Shown here in pieces: positions 27,167-36,190 of a DNA stretch of 64,000 nucleotides. Position numbers and translations under genes: made by a program. Source of the stretch: Azospirillum sp. TSA2s (GTDB lineage: Bacteria > Pseudomonadota > Alphaproteobacteria > Azospirillales > Azospirillaceae); assembly GCF_004923315.1 (NCBI RefSeq), contig NZ_CP039642.1, forward strand, positions 1-64,000. The letters run 5' to 3'. Each line of letters begins with the position of its first letter. Position 1 is the first letter of the stretch. The notes beneath the pieces are model-generated. The model had not been told where the DNA came from. It did no database searches and saw nothing but the letters and a program-made list of their open reading frames with translations.

Positions 27167-28498
27167 TTAACCGCGGTCCATGCCACCGGCCGGCGACGGC
27201 CGTCCGATGGAGCTGTAGGTGAAGCCGGCCTTCGCCATGTCGTCGGGGTTGTAGATGTTGCGCAGATCGATCATCACCGGCCGCTTCAGCATCGACTTCA
27301 CCCGACGCAGGTCGAGCGCGCGGAATTCGTTCCACTCCGTGAGAATAGCGACGCAATCGGCCCCTTCCAAGGTGCCGTAGGCGTTCTTGGCCCATTCCAC
27401 GCCGGGCAGCAGCTTTTCGGCCTCGTGCATCGCCGCCGGATCGAAGGCGCGGACATGGGCGCCGGCCGCCTGAAGCGCCGGGATGATGTCCAAGGACGGG
27501 CTGTCGCGCATGTCATCGGTGTTCGGCTTGAAGGCGACGCCCAGCACCGCGACGGTCTTGCCGTCCACCGACCCGCCGCAGGCGGCGATGATGCGCTCCG
27601 CCATCTGCTTCTTGCGCTTGTCGTTGATGTCGACGACCGTCTCGATGATGCGCAGTGGGCTGCCGACCTGCTGGGCGGTGCGGACCAGCGCCAGCGTGTC
27701 CTTCGGGAAGCAGGACCCGCCGTAACCCGGACCGGGGTGCAGGAACTTCTTGCCGATGCGGCCGTCCAGCCCGATGCCGCGCGCCACGTCATGGACGTTG
27801 GCGCCGACCTTCTCGCACAGATCGGCGATCTCGTTGATGAAGGTGATCTTGGCGGCCAGGAAGGTGTTGGCGGCGTATTTCGTCAGCTCCGCCGTCTCCA
27901 GCGAGGTCACCACGATCGGCGTCTCGATCAGGTAGAGCGGCCGGTAGAGCCGGCGCATCACGTCGCCCGCACGATCCGACGTGGCGCCGATGACGACGCG
28001 GTCCGGCCGCATGAAGTCGCCGATGGCGGAGCCTTCGCGCAGGAATTCCGGGTTGGAGGCAATGTCGAACTCGGCGTCGGGGCGCACCCGGCGGATGATC
28101 GCCTCGACCTCGCGGCCCGTCCCGACCGGAACGGTCGACTTGGTCACCACCACCGTATAGTGGTCGAGATGCTGGGCGATCTCCTCGGCGGCGCCGAAGA
28201 CATAGGACAGGTCGGCATGGCCGTCGCCGCGGCGCGACGGGGTGCCCACCGCGATGAACACGGCGTCGACGCCCTGCATCGCCTCCTTCAAATCCATGGT
28301 GAAGGACAGGCGGCCGGCGGCGACGTTGCGGGCGACAAGGTCGTCCAGGCCGGGCTCGTAGATCGGAATCTCGCCGCGCTTCAGCCGCTCGATCTTGCCG
28401 GCGTCCTTGTCGACGCAAGTGACGTGCACGCCGAATTCCGAAAAGCAGGCGCCGGAGACCAGGCCGACATAGCCCGTGCCGATCATCGCTATGCGCAT
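27167..28498 (-). CDS. ugd: UDP-glucose 6-dehydrogenase
   Basis: Oxidises UDP-glucose to UDP-glucuronate with two NAD+. The 443-aa product starts at the ATG at 28498 (GAGGGGGACGCG upstream) and has the Rossmann motif [12 protein letters not shown] at the N-terminus. The catalytic cysteine is in [13 protein letters not shown] (about residue 260), and the C-terminal UDP-binding domain includes [19 protein letters not shown]-glucuronate is a precursor of acidic exopolysaccharide. Flanked by phosphohexomutase and galU on the same strand. Confidence 0.96.
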   Translation of the reverse strand: MRIAMIGTGYVGLVSGACFSEFGVHVTCVDKDAGKIERLKRGEIPIYEPGLDDLVARNVAAGRLSFTMDLKEAMQGVDAVFIAVGTPSRRGDGHADLSYVFGAAEEIAQHLDHYTVVVTKSTVPVGTGREVEAIIRRVRPDAEFDIASNPEFLREGSAIGDFMRPDRVVIGATSDRAGDVMRRLYRPLYLIETPIVVTSLETAELTKYAANTFLAAKITFINEIADLCEKVGANVHDVARGIGLDGRIGKKFLHPGPGYGGSCFPKDTLALVRTAQQVGSPLRIIETVVDINDKRKKQMAERIIAACGGSVDGKTVAVLGVAFKPNTDDMRDSPSLDIIPALQAAGAHVRAFDPAAMHEAEKLLPGVEWAKNAYGTLEGADCVAILTEWNEFRALDLRRVKSMLKRPVMIDLRNIYNPDDMAKAGFTYSSIGRPSPAGGMDRG

Positions 28499-28653
28499 CG
28501 CGTCCCCCTCATGTCCTTGAAAATCAGGAAACCTGTATGTCTCTGGGATGCCCGGGTGAATCTTCACCGCGGGGCGTTCCTCATGGCCGGCCATTTCGCT
28601 CGGCCGGCTCCTTATTCATGACGCCGCATTCAGGGCACAGCCCAAACGCACGC

Positions 28654-28689
28654 GCCCGCCACCGTCCGGATCAGGGGACGGGGGCGGGC
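28654..28689 (-). terminator. Hairpin downstream of galU, possible terminator
   Basis: GCCCGCC-AC-CGTCC at 28654-28667 pairs with GGACG-GG-GGCGGGC at 28676-28689 around an 8-nt loop. It stands 27 nt past the galU stop. No T-run follows on the minus strand, so it may only attenuate or stabilise the transcript. Confidence 0.5.
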
Positions 28690-28715
28690 ACCGCGTCATG
28701 CGTGCTGCCCGTCGG

Positions 28716-29585
28716 TCAGCAATATTTGCGCAGCATGGCACGCACCTTGTCGGCCATGTCCGGCCGGTTCAGCGCGTGGGCGAGAGTCGCCTCGATGAAG
28801 CCGACCTTGTCGCCGCAGTCGTAGCGGGTACCTTCGAAGCGCAGGCCGTGGAACGGCTGGTTGCCGATCAGCTTGGCCATGGCGTCGGTCAGCTGGATCT
28901 CGTTGCCGGCGCCGCGCTGCTGCTTTTCCAGATGGTCGAAGATTTCCGGCTGCAGGATGTAGCGGCCGATGATCGACAGGGTCGACGGCGCCTCTTCCGG
29001 CTTCGGCTTCTCGACGAGACCGCGGACGGTGGCCAGACGGCCGTCGTCCTTCTCGACGTCCAGGATGCCGTAGCTGCTGGTGCGTTCGCGCGGCACGTCG
29101 ACGACGGCGACGATGTTGCCGCCGACTTCCTCGTACGCCTCGACCATCTGCTTTAGGCAGGGGGTCTTGCCCTGGACGAAGTCGTCGGGCAGCACGATGG
29201 CGAACGGGTCGTTGCCGATCAGGGCGCGGGCGCACCACACGGCGTGGCCGAGGCCGAGCGGAACCTGCTGGCGGGTGTAGAAGCAGCGGCCGGGAGCGAT
29301 CTCGCTGTGGCGGACCTCTTCCAGCGCGTCCAGCTTGCCGCGCTCTTCAAGCGTGCGGTTCAGTTCGGTGTCGGCGTCGAAATGGTCTTCGATGGCGCGC
29401 TTGGAACGGCCGGTGACGAAAACGAAATCCTCGATGCCGGCGGCGCGCGCCTCTTCGACGGCATGCTGCAGCAGGGGGCGGTCGACCAGGGGCAGCATCT
29501 CTTTCGGGATGGCCTTGGTGGCCGGCAGGAAGCGCGTGCCGAGACCGGCGACCGGGAACACCACCTTGCGCACGGGTTTCCGCAT
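28716..29585 (-). CDS. galU: UTP-glucose-1-phosphate uridylyltransferase
   Basis: Makes UDP-glucose from glucose-1-phosphate and UTP, the substrate of Ugd next door. The 289-aa product carries the nucleotidyltransferase signature GLGTRFLPATKAIPKEMLP (residues 14-32), the DDFVQGKTPCLKQM region and VEKPKPEEAPSTL. Length is normal. Same strand as ugd with a 217-nt gap containing a hairpin, so it may be a separate transcript. Confidence 0.96.
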   Translation of the reverse strand: MRKPVRKVVFPVAGLGTRFLPATKAIPKEMLPLVDRPLLQHAVEEARAAGIEDFVFVTGRSKRAIEDHFDADTELNRTLEERGKLDALEEVRHSEIAPGRCFYTRQQVPLGLGHAVWCARALIGNDPFAIVLPDDFVQGKTPCLKQMVEAYEEVGGNIVAVVDVPRERTSSYGILDVEKDDGRLATVRGLVEKPKPEEAPSTLSIIGRYILQPEIFDHLEKQQRGAGNEIQLTDAMAKLIGNQPFHGLRFEGTRYDCGDKVGFIEATLAHALNRPDMADKVRAMLRKYC

Positions 29586-29988
29586 TGGACGTCTCTTGTG
29601 GTTGAGGCGAAATCAAATCCATGGTTCCACGGGACCGCCCAACCGCAAGCGAAGCCTGCGGAAGCACGGGCCGTGGTCCCCGGCTTTCTGCCACGCCTTC
29701 CGCGACTGCGCAACAAACCTTCCGAGACCGGGCAAAAGGCTAGTCCCGGCGGCCGAAATCAAAAGAAAACCGGCCGAATGTCCTCGTACAAGCCGATCTT
29801 TATCCGCAAGGTCCGAAGCCGGCCCGGACCTTTCTCATAGGCAGTAACGCTTGGAAAAGCACCGCAAACCACGGGCGCGACACCGTGCCGCTGGCAATCC
29901 GCCGCCATGCTTTGGCTGCCGAACTTTCCGTATGACGCTTGATTGCGGATCTTGCGCGAATACTTGCGCAAGCGGCCCGCAGGCGGCC
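29586..29988. other. Divergent intergenic region between galU and the pseudouridine synthase
   Basis: About 400 nt without a supportable gene. Open frames here lack ribosome sites and family features. A short inverted pair TTGCGC (29952-29957) / GCGCAA (29966-29971) lies near the right end. The two divergent promoters must be here but I cannot place them. Confidence 0.5.
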
Positions 29989-30783
29989 ATGGTGCCGGCC
30001 ATGATCTCCGACTCGCGTACCTCCATCTTGCCGCCCCCGCCCTCGCTGACCGTGCCGTCGCTGACCGCGGACCAGTTGCATGCCCGCGTCCTGCATCGGG
30101 ACACGGAGTGCTTCGTCATCGACAAGCCGGCCGGTCTGGCCGTCCACAAGGCGGGCCGCATCACCGACCATCTGGAGCTGTACCTGCCCCATCTCGCCGA
30201 GGCGGACGGCGATGACCGGATCGGCGAGCCGCCGAAACTCGCCCACCGGCTGGACCGCGACACCGCCGGCTGCCTGATCCTGGGCCGCACCCCCTGGGCG
30301 CTGAAGCGTTTCGGCCAGATGTTCGCCGCCGGCCATGTCGAGAAGACCTATTGGGCGGTGGCCGAGGGCATCCCGGACGCGGACTCCGGCGTCATCGACC
30401 TGCCCCTGCTCAAGAAGATCGAACCCAAATCCTCGTTGGGGGCGTCGCGCTCCTCCTGGACCATCCTGCCCGATCCGGCCGGCCAGCCGGCGGTCACCGA
30501 ATACCGGGTCCTCGGCACCAGCGCCGACGGCCGCTCCTGGCTGGAGCTTCGCCCGCGCACCGGCCGCACCCACCAGATCCGCATCCATTGCGCCGCCATC
30601 GGCTGCCCGCTGGTGGGGGAGCCCTTCTACGGCCCCGAACGCCGGCCGGCCGGCAACCTTCACCTGCTGGCCCGCTCCGTCACCTTCCGCATGGCCTTCG
30701 AATATGACGCCGTCAGCGCCGTCGCGCCGGCGCCGGAGCATATGCGGGACGCCCTGTCCGCCTGCGGCTGGCGAGGAGAGTGA
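29989..30783 (+). CDS. RluA-family pseudouridine synthase
   Basis: Isomerises uridine to pseudouridine in RNA, probably rRNA or tRNA. The catalytic motif HRLDRDTAG, with the essential aspartate in RLDRDT, is at about residues 87-95, preceded by FVIDKPAGLAVH and followed by RPRTGRTHQIRIH. No N-terminal S4 domain is present, so it resembles the short RluA/RluC-like branch. Start is uncertain: the ATG at 29989 has CAGGCGG nearby, and the ATG at 30001 is also possible; a frame opens from 29851. The RNA target cannot be deduced. Confidence 0.87.
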   Translation: MVPAMISDSRTSILPPPPSLTVPSLTADQLHARVLHRDTECFVIDKPAGLAVHKAGRITDHLELYLPHLAEADGDDRIGEPPKLAHRLDRDTAGCLILGRTPWALKRFGQMFAAGHVEKTYWAVAEGIPDADSGVIDLPLLKKIEPKSSLGASRSSWTILPDPAGQPAVTEYRVLGTSADGRSWLELRPRTGRTHQIRIHCAAIGCPLVGEPFYGPERRPAGNLHLLARSVTFRMAFEYDAVSAVAPAPEHMRDALSACGWRGE

Positions 30784-30873
30784 AAGGGCTTCCGCGCAAA
30801 AGGGGGACTGCCGTCCTCTTCCCCGCAACCCATTGTTAAGGAGGAAGGCCCAACAACCGACGGAGCGCACAGG

Positions 30874-31146
30874 ATGGGACAGGCGGTCACCGACAACCGC
30901 GCGATGAACCGGTTCGAACTGGCGGTCGGCAACCAGACGGTTTTCGCCGACTACCGCCGCAACGGCCGGACCCTGGTGATTTCCTATGTCGAGGCACCGC
31001 CCTCGCTGCGCGGCACCGGCGCCGCCGGCCGCCTCATGGAGGGTGTGGTGGAAACCGCCCGCACCGAGGGGCTGAAGATCATCCCGCTCTGCGGCTACGC
31101 CGCGATGTGGATCAGGCGCAACCAGCACAGCGACCTGCTGGCGTGA
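30874..31146 (+). CDS. Small GNAT-like N-acetyltransferase (YjdJ/NATD1 type)
   Basis: The 90-aa protein matches the minimal Gcn5-related fold: LVISYVEAPPSLRGTGAAGRLMEGVVETAR carries the acetyl-CoA pyrophosphate loop (RGTGAAGRL in place of the usual RGxGxG/A), and a later IIPLCGYAAMW strand is typical of this small subfamily. Substrate unknown. It is downstream of and parallel to the pseudouridine synthase with a 90-nt gap. Confidence 0.85.
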   Translation: MGQAVTDNRAMNRFELAVGNQTVFADYRRNGRTLVISYVEAPPSLRGTGAAGRLMEGVVETARTEGLKIIPLCGYAAMWIRRNQHSDLLA

Positions 31147-31188
31147 GGGGGATCCAAAATAGCTGGTCCTTGTTTCAATACGCGAACC

Positions 31189-31238
31189 AACGATTTACAG
31201 GCTGCTTGACCTCGCTGCTGTAAATCGTTAGTTTACAG
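31189..31238. promoter_or_regulatory. higBA operator/promoter
   Basis: Inverted repeat AACGATTTACAG (31189-31200) / CTGTAAATCGTT (31218-31229), with a third half-site GTTTACAG at 31231-31238 abutting the toxin start. A TTGACC -35-like hexamer (31206-31211) lies between the arms, so a HigA dimer here would block the promoter. If TAGTTT (31229-31234) is the -10, the transcript would be almost leaderless. Confidence 0.7.
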
Positions 31239-31240
31239 CC

Positions 31241-31522
31241 ATGATCCGCAGCATCCGGAACAAGGCGCTCAAACGCTATTTCGAGACCGGCAAGTCCGAT
31301 AAGCTTCCCGTTCAGGGTGCCGCGAACATCGCCCGGCTCGGCCGTATCCTGGTGGCGCTTGACGCCGCGAGCAAGCCGGACGACCTCAACCTTCCAGGCT
31401 TTCACTTCCATGGCCTGGAAGGCGAGGAACGCTGGTCGGTGCGGGTGACGGCGAATTACCGCATCACCTTCGCATGGGAAGCACCGGACGCCATCGCGGT
31501 TGATCTGGAGGACTATCACTGA
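31241..31522 (+). CDS. higB: HigB-type toxin (RelE superfamily)
   Basis: Predicted ribosome-dependent mRNA interferase. The 93-aa product has the HigB pattern: N-terminal IRNKALKRYFETGKSDKLP, central ANIARLGRILVALDAA, and C-terminal RWSVRVTANYRITFAWE with the conserved Arg/Tyr residues. Toxin-before-antitoxin order and the TGATG overlap with higA are characteristic of higBA. Confidence 0.92.
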   Translation: MIRSIRNKALKRYFETGKSDKLPVQGAANIARLGRILVALDAASKPDDLNLPGFHFHGLEGEERWSVRVTANYRITFAWEAPDAIAVDLEDYH

Positions 31523-31833
31523 TGACCGACACTCCTCTCAAGCGCGGCCTCCCCCCGCTTCATCCCGGCGCCCTGCTGCGCGAGGATATCCTGCCGTCGC
31601 TCGGCATCTCGGTGAGCAGCTTCGCCGCCCATCTCCGCGTGTCACGTCAGATGCTCCACCGCATCCTGTCGGAAGAAGCACCGGTGACCCCAGCCATGGC
31701 TCTGCGCCTCGGCAAGCTCTGCGGAAACGGTCCGGAACTGTGGCTCAACCTGCAAGCCCGTTACGACCTCGATCGCTATGGCCGGGAACTTGCCAAGGAA
31801 CTGGACGAAATCCCGACGCTGAACGCAGCCTAG
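31522..31833 (+). CDS. higA: HigA-type antitoxin (XRE family)
   Basis: Antitoxin and autorepressor, 103 aa. It has the VapI/HigA opening LPPLHPGALLREDILPSLGIS and a helix-turn-helix VSSFAAHLRVSRQMLHRIL at about 33-51, followed by LRLGKLCGNGPELWLNLQARYDL. Its start overlaps the higB stop. It would bind the ATTTACAG dyad upstream of higB. Confidence 0.93.
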   Translation: MTDTPLKRGLPPLHPGALLREDILPSLGISVSSFAAHLRVSRQMLHRILSEEAPVTPAMALRLGKLCGNGPELWLNLQARYDLDRYGRELAKELDEIPTLNAA

Positions 31834-31904
31834 GGACAACACCATCGCGTCAAGGAACACCGGCCCCCTGCCCCCCGCTGCGCTCCATAACCTTCGACAC
31901 CCCC

Positions 31905-33413
31905 TTACATGTCTTCGAGTCCGAAGAAGGACTTGTATCGGGACCTCGCCTCTTCCGGGGAGATCGTGCCGGATGCCCAGCGTGATCCTATCTCGTCGAG
32001 GAACTGCGAAAGTTTCTGATCGAAACCGCTTTCCTTCTTCTCCTCGAAGACCTGGAAGAATTTGGCCGCACCCAAGGCGATCCTGCCGCGGTCCATGACC
32101 AGACGGGTCACCGGCAGGTTCCATTCCCGCCGTTTCGCGTCCTCGACCGCATGGACCCAGGTCAGCTGGTCGAAGAACCACACCATCTGTCTGCGTTCAT
32201 ACCAGTAGAGCATGTATCGCTTGACGAGGTCGAGGAGCGCCGCCGTCCGCTGCGTCGGGTAAAGGCCGACCAGCCCGCCTCCCACGGCATTGTACAGGGC
32301 GTCAAGGCGCTCCGGGCTGTAGAGCAGGGCGAGCGGCGCCTCCTCGGAAAGCTGGTCGGTGAAAAGAACGGGATCGTCGACGAAAACACCATCGACGTCG
32401 GCGATCAGAAGCGGAAGCCGGTAGCGCTGCATCACACGGTCGGCAACCATGAAACGCGAACATGTGAAATAGGTGATCCGGTCCTCCCGCGGGAGATCCT
32501 GGAAATCCGGCTGGCGGCTGTAGCCGATGTGGGTCTTGCGCATCAGCGCCCGCAGCCTGGATACCAGCGCGTCGCACGCCTCGTCGGCATCGACGACATG
32601 GAAATGGACGATGCGCTTCTCCTGGGAAAAGAGATCGACCGAAAGCGCCATCAGCAACCCGAAGCGCTTGAAATACACCGCGTCGCAAGCGCTGAGCACG
32701 ACACACCGGCTGCCCGCGACGTCCGGCGTCTCGCGATCCGGGAAATCGATGCTCTCGTCGAAGCGGCGCAGCATCTCGTCCGGAACCGACGCGACGCGGT
32801 CGCCGAATTCGTCGCCGAAGCATGCATGAACGAGGAAGCGAAGCTCCTTGGAGGCGAACTTCATGCAGTTCACGCCGTTCTTCACATCCCCGATGCGCAG
32901 GAAATAGCCGCCGAAAAGAAAGATGAACCAGCACATATGCAGGCGGGCATATTGCTGCGACCGCCCGATCGTGGCGTTGAAGAAGGCGAAGGCGGCGTCC
33001 CGGTCGTCCCGTGCCATGTGATGGTCGCAGGCATGCTGGAGCATGTAGTAAGGCCATTTCCAGAACAGGCCCTGCTCCTCGCAAGCCTTGATGAAGGAAA
33101 CGAGCGCGTCGGCGAAGGCGTCGGCTTGGCGGGCTTTCGCAAGGGCCATCAGCCCCCGTTGCCAGGACGGCAGATGCGCAGGATGCTGTTTGGCGACCTC
33201 AAGAAAATGACTTGCCGCCTTTTCGGGATCATTGATGTCTTCGAACAAAGCCGCCAGGTTGAAAATCGCCTCCGCGCATCCCGGGTGCTGGGCGATATGC
33301 TGAAAGAACGCTGAAATCGCCTCGTCGTATTTTTTGTTGTCGAAGTGGTTGTTTCCGGCAGCCAGATGACCGTCGGGGCATTGGCAGCGAATATTCGGCT
33401 CTGCGGAAGACAT
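31905..33413 (-). CDS. TPR-repeat protein with glycosyltransferase-like C-terminal domain
   Basis: The 502-aa product starts with TPR-like helices (about 20-170: GNNHFDNKKYDEAISAFFQ; EAIFNLAALFEDINDPEKAA). A C-terminal region resembles nucleotide-sugar transferases: LADVDG-type strand LLIADVDGVFVDDPVLF at about 336-352, which supplies a DxD-like metal motif, then VGGGLVGLYPTQRTAALLDLVKRY. The ATG at 33413 is chosen; the frame extends further without support. It may glycosylate a protein or polysaccharide, given O-antigen and heptosyltransferase-like genes nearby, but I do not recognise a named family. Cysteine-rich start (RCQCPDGH) is unexplained. Confidence 0.7.
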   Translation of the reverse strand: MSSAEPNIRCQCPDGHLAAGNNHFDNKKYDEAISAFFQHIAQHPGCAEAIFNLAALFEDINDPEKAASHFLEVAKQHPAHLPSWQRGLMALAKARQADAFADALVSFIKACEEQGLFWKWPYYMLQHACDHHMARDDRDAAFAFFNATIGRSQQYARLHMCWFIFLFGGYFLRIGDVKNGVNCMKFASKELRFLVHACFGDEFGDRVASVPDEMLRRFDESIDFPDRETPDVAGSRCVVLSACDAVYFKRFGLLMALSVDLFSQEKRIVHFHVVDADEACDALVSRLRALMRKTHIGYSRQPDFQDLPREDRITYFTCSRFMVADRVMQRYRLPLLIADVDGVFVDDPVLFTDQLSEEAPLALLYSPERLDALYNAVGGGLVGLYPTQRTAALLDLVKRYMLYWYERRQMVWFFDQLTWVHAVEDAKRREWNLPVTRLVMDRGRIALGAAKFFQVFEEKKESGFDQKLSQFLDEIGSRWASGTISPEEARSRYKSFFGLEDM

Positions 33414-33729
33414 CGGCTGACCCCTGACTGCGCGATGGTGACGGGCACCGTCTTTTCTGACCCACGAAAATTGCACAGAGAAGAGGATTCGGCAAAGACG
33501 ACGAACCTCCACCCGCGCTCCACCATCTAAACAGCGCAATTTCTAACAACTTTCCATCAGGACGCAGTTTCGGGAAACCCACTGCACCGCCCGATTTTCA
33601 CCCACCCTTTTCCCATCCCCCCGCATCCGTGATAGGAATGTCATCCTGCCGCCACCAGGAAGGGACCGCCATGCCCCGCCGGATGCCGCCCACCCGATCT
33701 GCGTTCGACACCAACGGCTTCACGCCCGA

Positions 33730-33774
33730 TGGAACAGTGGAACAGCACCCGGAATCCTGTTTCACGGTGTTTCA
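33730..33774. repeat. TGGAACAG dyad element, copy 1
   Basis: Two tandem TGGAACAG units (33730-33745), an 11-nt spacer, then CTGTTTCA (33757-33764) and TGTTTCA (33768-33774). The right half is the approximate inverse of the left. A second copy starts 88 bp downstream, and a third is at 62912-62947. Confidence 0.7.
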
Positions 33775-33817
33775 AACGTCCCATCCGGCGCGGCCCGCCG
33801 GCCACCCCGCTGCCGGA

Positions 33818-33862
33818 TGAAACAATGGAACAGCACCCGCAACCCTGTTTCACGCTGTTCCA
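33818..33862. repeat. TGGAACAG dyad element, copy 2
   Basis: TGAAACAA and TGGAACAG (33818-33833), spacer CACCCGCAACC, then CTGTTTCA (33845-33852) and TGTTCCA (33856-33862). Same spacing as copy 1, with substitutions that keep the arms complementary. Confidence 0.7.
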
Positions 33863-33965
33863 AACCTCCAGCCCGGCGCCCCGCCGCCAAGGACCGCGCG
33901 CCGTTGCTTTCGCGGCGGGAGTGCGGTTAAGTCCCCGCCGGTTTCCGCTGATCCGCGTCGAGTTC

Positions 33966-35255
33966 ATGCCCGTCGAGTCCCTGGACGCCACCGCGTCGCG
34001 CCCCGTCCCACCGTCTCCCGCCCCGCCCCCAGCCGGCAGCGGGGTCGACGCCGCGTTGCGGGGTCTGGCCGGGGCCGCCGCCCTGGTGCTGGGGCCGCTG
34101 GCCGCACTCGCGCCGCGCGGGCTGCCGGTCTGGGCCATCCTGGTCCTCGTGCTGTCGCTGACCGGGCTGGCCCGTCGTGGAAGCTTCGGGCGCATCCTGC
34201 GGCTGACCCCGGCGGTGGCCGCGGTGGCGGCCTTCCTGCTGCTGGCCCTGGTCTCCAGCCTGTGGAGCCCGTCGGACCGCGCGCTGGAGACGGTGCTGGA
34301 GATCGGCTACATCGCGCTCGGCGCGCTGGCCGGCGGCGCCTGGATCGCCGGGCTGCCGGCGACGGAGGCGCGGCGGCTGGGCGGGCTGTTCCTGGCCGGC
34401 GGACTGGCCGGCGGGCTGCTGTTCGCGGTGGAGGCGGCGCTGGACTTCCCGCTGAACCGCTGGTGGAACAGCGTGCCCGACGACCAGCTGCCCAACCTGC
34501 TGAACGGCAATGTGCCGAAACGGACGGCGGCGCTGCTCTGCCTGCTGGTCTGGCCGGCCGCCCTGGCGGTGGACCGCTTCGGGTGGCGGACGCCGGCCCT
34601 GCTGGTGCCGGTCGGCTATGCGCTGGCCTGCCTGCCGCTGACCAGCCGCTCGGCCATGCTGGGCATCGCCGCCGGGCTGGTCACGCTGGCCGCCGCCCGT
34701 GCATCCGCCGTCTGGACCCGCCGGCTGTTCGCCACCGCGGTGACCGCCGCCTTCCTGCTGGTGCTGCCCGCCGCCCTGCTGTTCTCCGGCCCGCTCGACC
34801 TCGACCATTCCGGCCTGCTCTTCCGCTCGGCCCAGCACCGGGTGGAGATCTGGGGCCATGCGGCGGACCGCGCGCTGCGCACACCGGTGTTCGGCCAGGG
34901 CATCGACGCCTCGCGCTCCCTGCCGCCGGACGGGGCGGTGTCGGACTTCTCGCCGATCGGCGACAGCCTGCTGCCGCTGCATCCCCACAACGCCTTCCTG
35001 CAGGTCTGGCTGGAGACCGGAGCGGTCGGGGCCGCGTTGGCCCTGGCCGTCATGCTGATGCTGCTGGCCGCCACCGCCCGGCTGGAGCGCCATGACCAGC
35101 CCTTCGCGCTCGCCCTGTTCGCCACGGCGATGGCGATGGGCAGCACCGCCTACGGCATCTGGCAGCCCTGGTGGATGGCAGGCTTCCTTTCCGCCGCGCT
35201 GATGCTGCGGCTGGCAACCCGTATCGGGGCCCGTATCGGGGACAAGACACAATGA
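33966..35255 (+). CDS. O-antigen ligase/Wzy-C family membrane protein
   Basis: Polytopic protein of 429 aa with about eleven hydrophobic segments. The family's large periplasmic loop includes AQHRVEIWGHAADRALRTPVFGQG and the conserved HPHNAFLQVWLETG, whose histidine is typical of WaaL/Wzy-C proteins. It would ligate or polymerise lipid-linked glycans at the periplasmic face. The ATG at 33966 is chosen because membrane segments begin about 30 residues later; the frame extends upstream through the repeat region. It overlaps the next gene by 4 nt. Confidence 0.85.
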   Translation: MPVESLDATASRPVPPSPAPPPAGSGVDAALRGLAGAAALVLGPLAALAPRGLPVWAILVLVLSLTGLARRGSFGRILRLTPAVAAVAAFLLLALVSSLWSPSDRALETVLEIGYIALGALAGGAWIAGLPATEARRLGGLFLAGGLAGGLLFAVEAALDFPLNRWWNSVPDDQLPNLLNGNVPKRTAALLCLLVWPAALAVDRFGWRTPALLVPVGYALACLPLTSRSAMLGIAAGLVTLAAARASAVWTRRLFATAVTAAFLLVLPAALLFSGPLDLDHSGLLFRSAQHRVEIWGHAADRALRTPVFGQGIDASRSLPPDGAVSDFSPIGDSLLPLHPHNAFLQVWLETGAVGAALALAVMLMLLAATARLERHDQPFALALFATAMAMGSTAYGIWQPWWMAGFLSAALMLRLATRIGARIGDKTQ

Positions 35256-36190
35256 GCAAGCGCCCGCTCCGCATCCTGGTCATCAAGCTGGGCGCCTTCG
35301 GCGACTTCTTCCTGGCCCAGACGACCTTCGCCGCCATCCGCCGCCACCATGCCGGCGATCGGGTGACGCTGCTGACCCTGCCGTCCCTTGCCTCGCTCGC
35401 CCGCATGAGCGGCCTGTTCGACGAGGTGCTGGAGGACCCGCGCGAGCGGTCGCTGTCGGCCTATCTGACGATCCGCCGCACCCTGCGCGCCCATCGCTTC
35501 GACCGCGTCTACGACCTCCAGGCGCAGACGCGCACCGACCTGTACCACCGGCTGCTGTTCCCCGGCCCCTGGCCGGAATGGTCGGGCACCGCCCGTGGCG
35601 CTTCCCATCCCGACCGCTACGAGGGCCGGCGCAAGGTGCCGGTGCGCGAGCGCTATGTTCGCCAACTCGCCCCCTTCGGCATCGTCCCGGACGAGACGCC
35701 CGACCTGTCCTGGCTCGACGCCGACATTTCCAAGTTCGGTCTGCCGGAGCGGTTCGCGTTGCTGGTCCCCGGCTCCTCCCCCGGACGGCCGGACAAGCGT
35801 TGGCCGGTCCGCCGCTATGCCGAGGTGGCGGCGGCACTGGCCGGGCGCGGCATCATTCCGGTGGTGATCGGCACCGGCATCGAGAGCGACCTCGCCCGCT
35901 CCATCGCAGAGTATTGCCCCCAGGCTGTCGATCTTACCGACCGCACCAGCGTGCCGGAACTGGGCGGGCTGGCGCGCCGGGCCTGGGGGGCGGTCGGCAA
36001 CGACACCGGCCCGACCCACCTGATCGCCGCGGTCGGCTGCCCCACCGTGGTGGTGTTCTCCGACGCCTCCGACCCGATCCACAGCACCGGCCCGCGCGTG
36101 CTGATCCACCACCGCCCCGACTTCGCCGACATCGACAGCGCCGGCGTGGTCGAGGCGCTGGACCACGCGCGGGAGATGGGAGGCATCTAA
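35252..36190 (+). CDS. Glycosyltransferase family 9 (ADP-heptose:LPS heptosyltransferase-like)
   Basis: The 312-aa GT-B protein has the GT9 N-terminus ILVIKLGAFGDFFLAQTTFAAI and a donor-site motif GNDTGPTHLIAAVGCPTVVVF near residues 248-268, plus LLVPGSSPGRPDKRWP. It would add a heptose or related sugar to LPS core in the cytoplasm. The start codon overlaps the O-antigen-ligase-like stop (ATGA). Its 3' end overlaps the stop codon of the convergent downstream gene by 4 nt. Confidence 0.88.
   Translation: MSKRPLRILVIKLGAFGDFFLAQTTFAAIRRHHAGDRVTLLTLPSLASLARMSGLFDEVLEDPRERSLSAYLTIRRTLRAHRFDRVYDLQAQTRTDLYHRLLFPGPWPEWSGTARGASHPDRYEGRRKVPVRERYVRQLAPFGIVPDETPDLSWLDADISKFGLPERFALLVPGSSPGRPDKRWPVRRYAEVAAALAGRGIIPVVIGTGIESDLARSIAEYCPQAVDLTDRTSVPELGGLARRAWGAVGNDTGPTHLIAAVGCPTVVVFSDASDPIHSTGPRVLIHHRPDFADIDSAGVVEALDHAREMGGI

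Larger units (their letters stand above)
33414..33965. other. 552-nt intergenic region with two TGGAACAG elements
   Basis: Between the divergent TPR/GT gene and the O-antigen-ligase-like gene. It contains two 45-bp dyad elements (listed separately) 88 bp apart. A possible 49-codon frame at 33671-33820, with GGAAGGGA upstream, runs through the first element; it is not annotated because its codons are largely repeat sequence. Confidence 0.6.

Noticed and set aside
33671..33820. 49-codon frame with a fair ribosome site
   Set aside because: Most of it is TGGAACAG repeat sequence and it has no recognisable domain.
33730..33862. CRISPR-like appearance of two similar 45-bp units
   Set aside because: Only two imperfect copies with internal dyads, unequal sequence between, and no cas genes.
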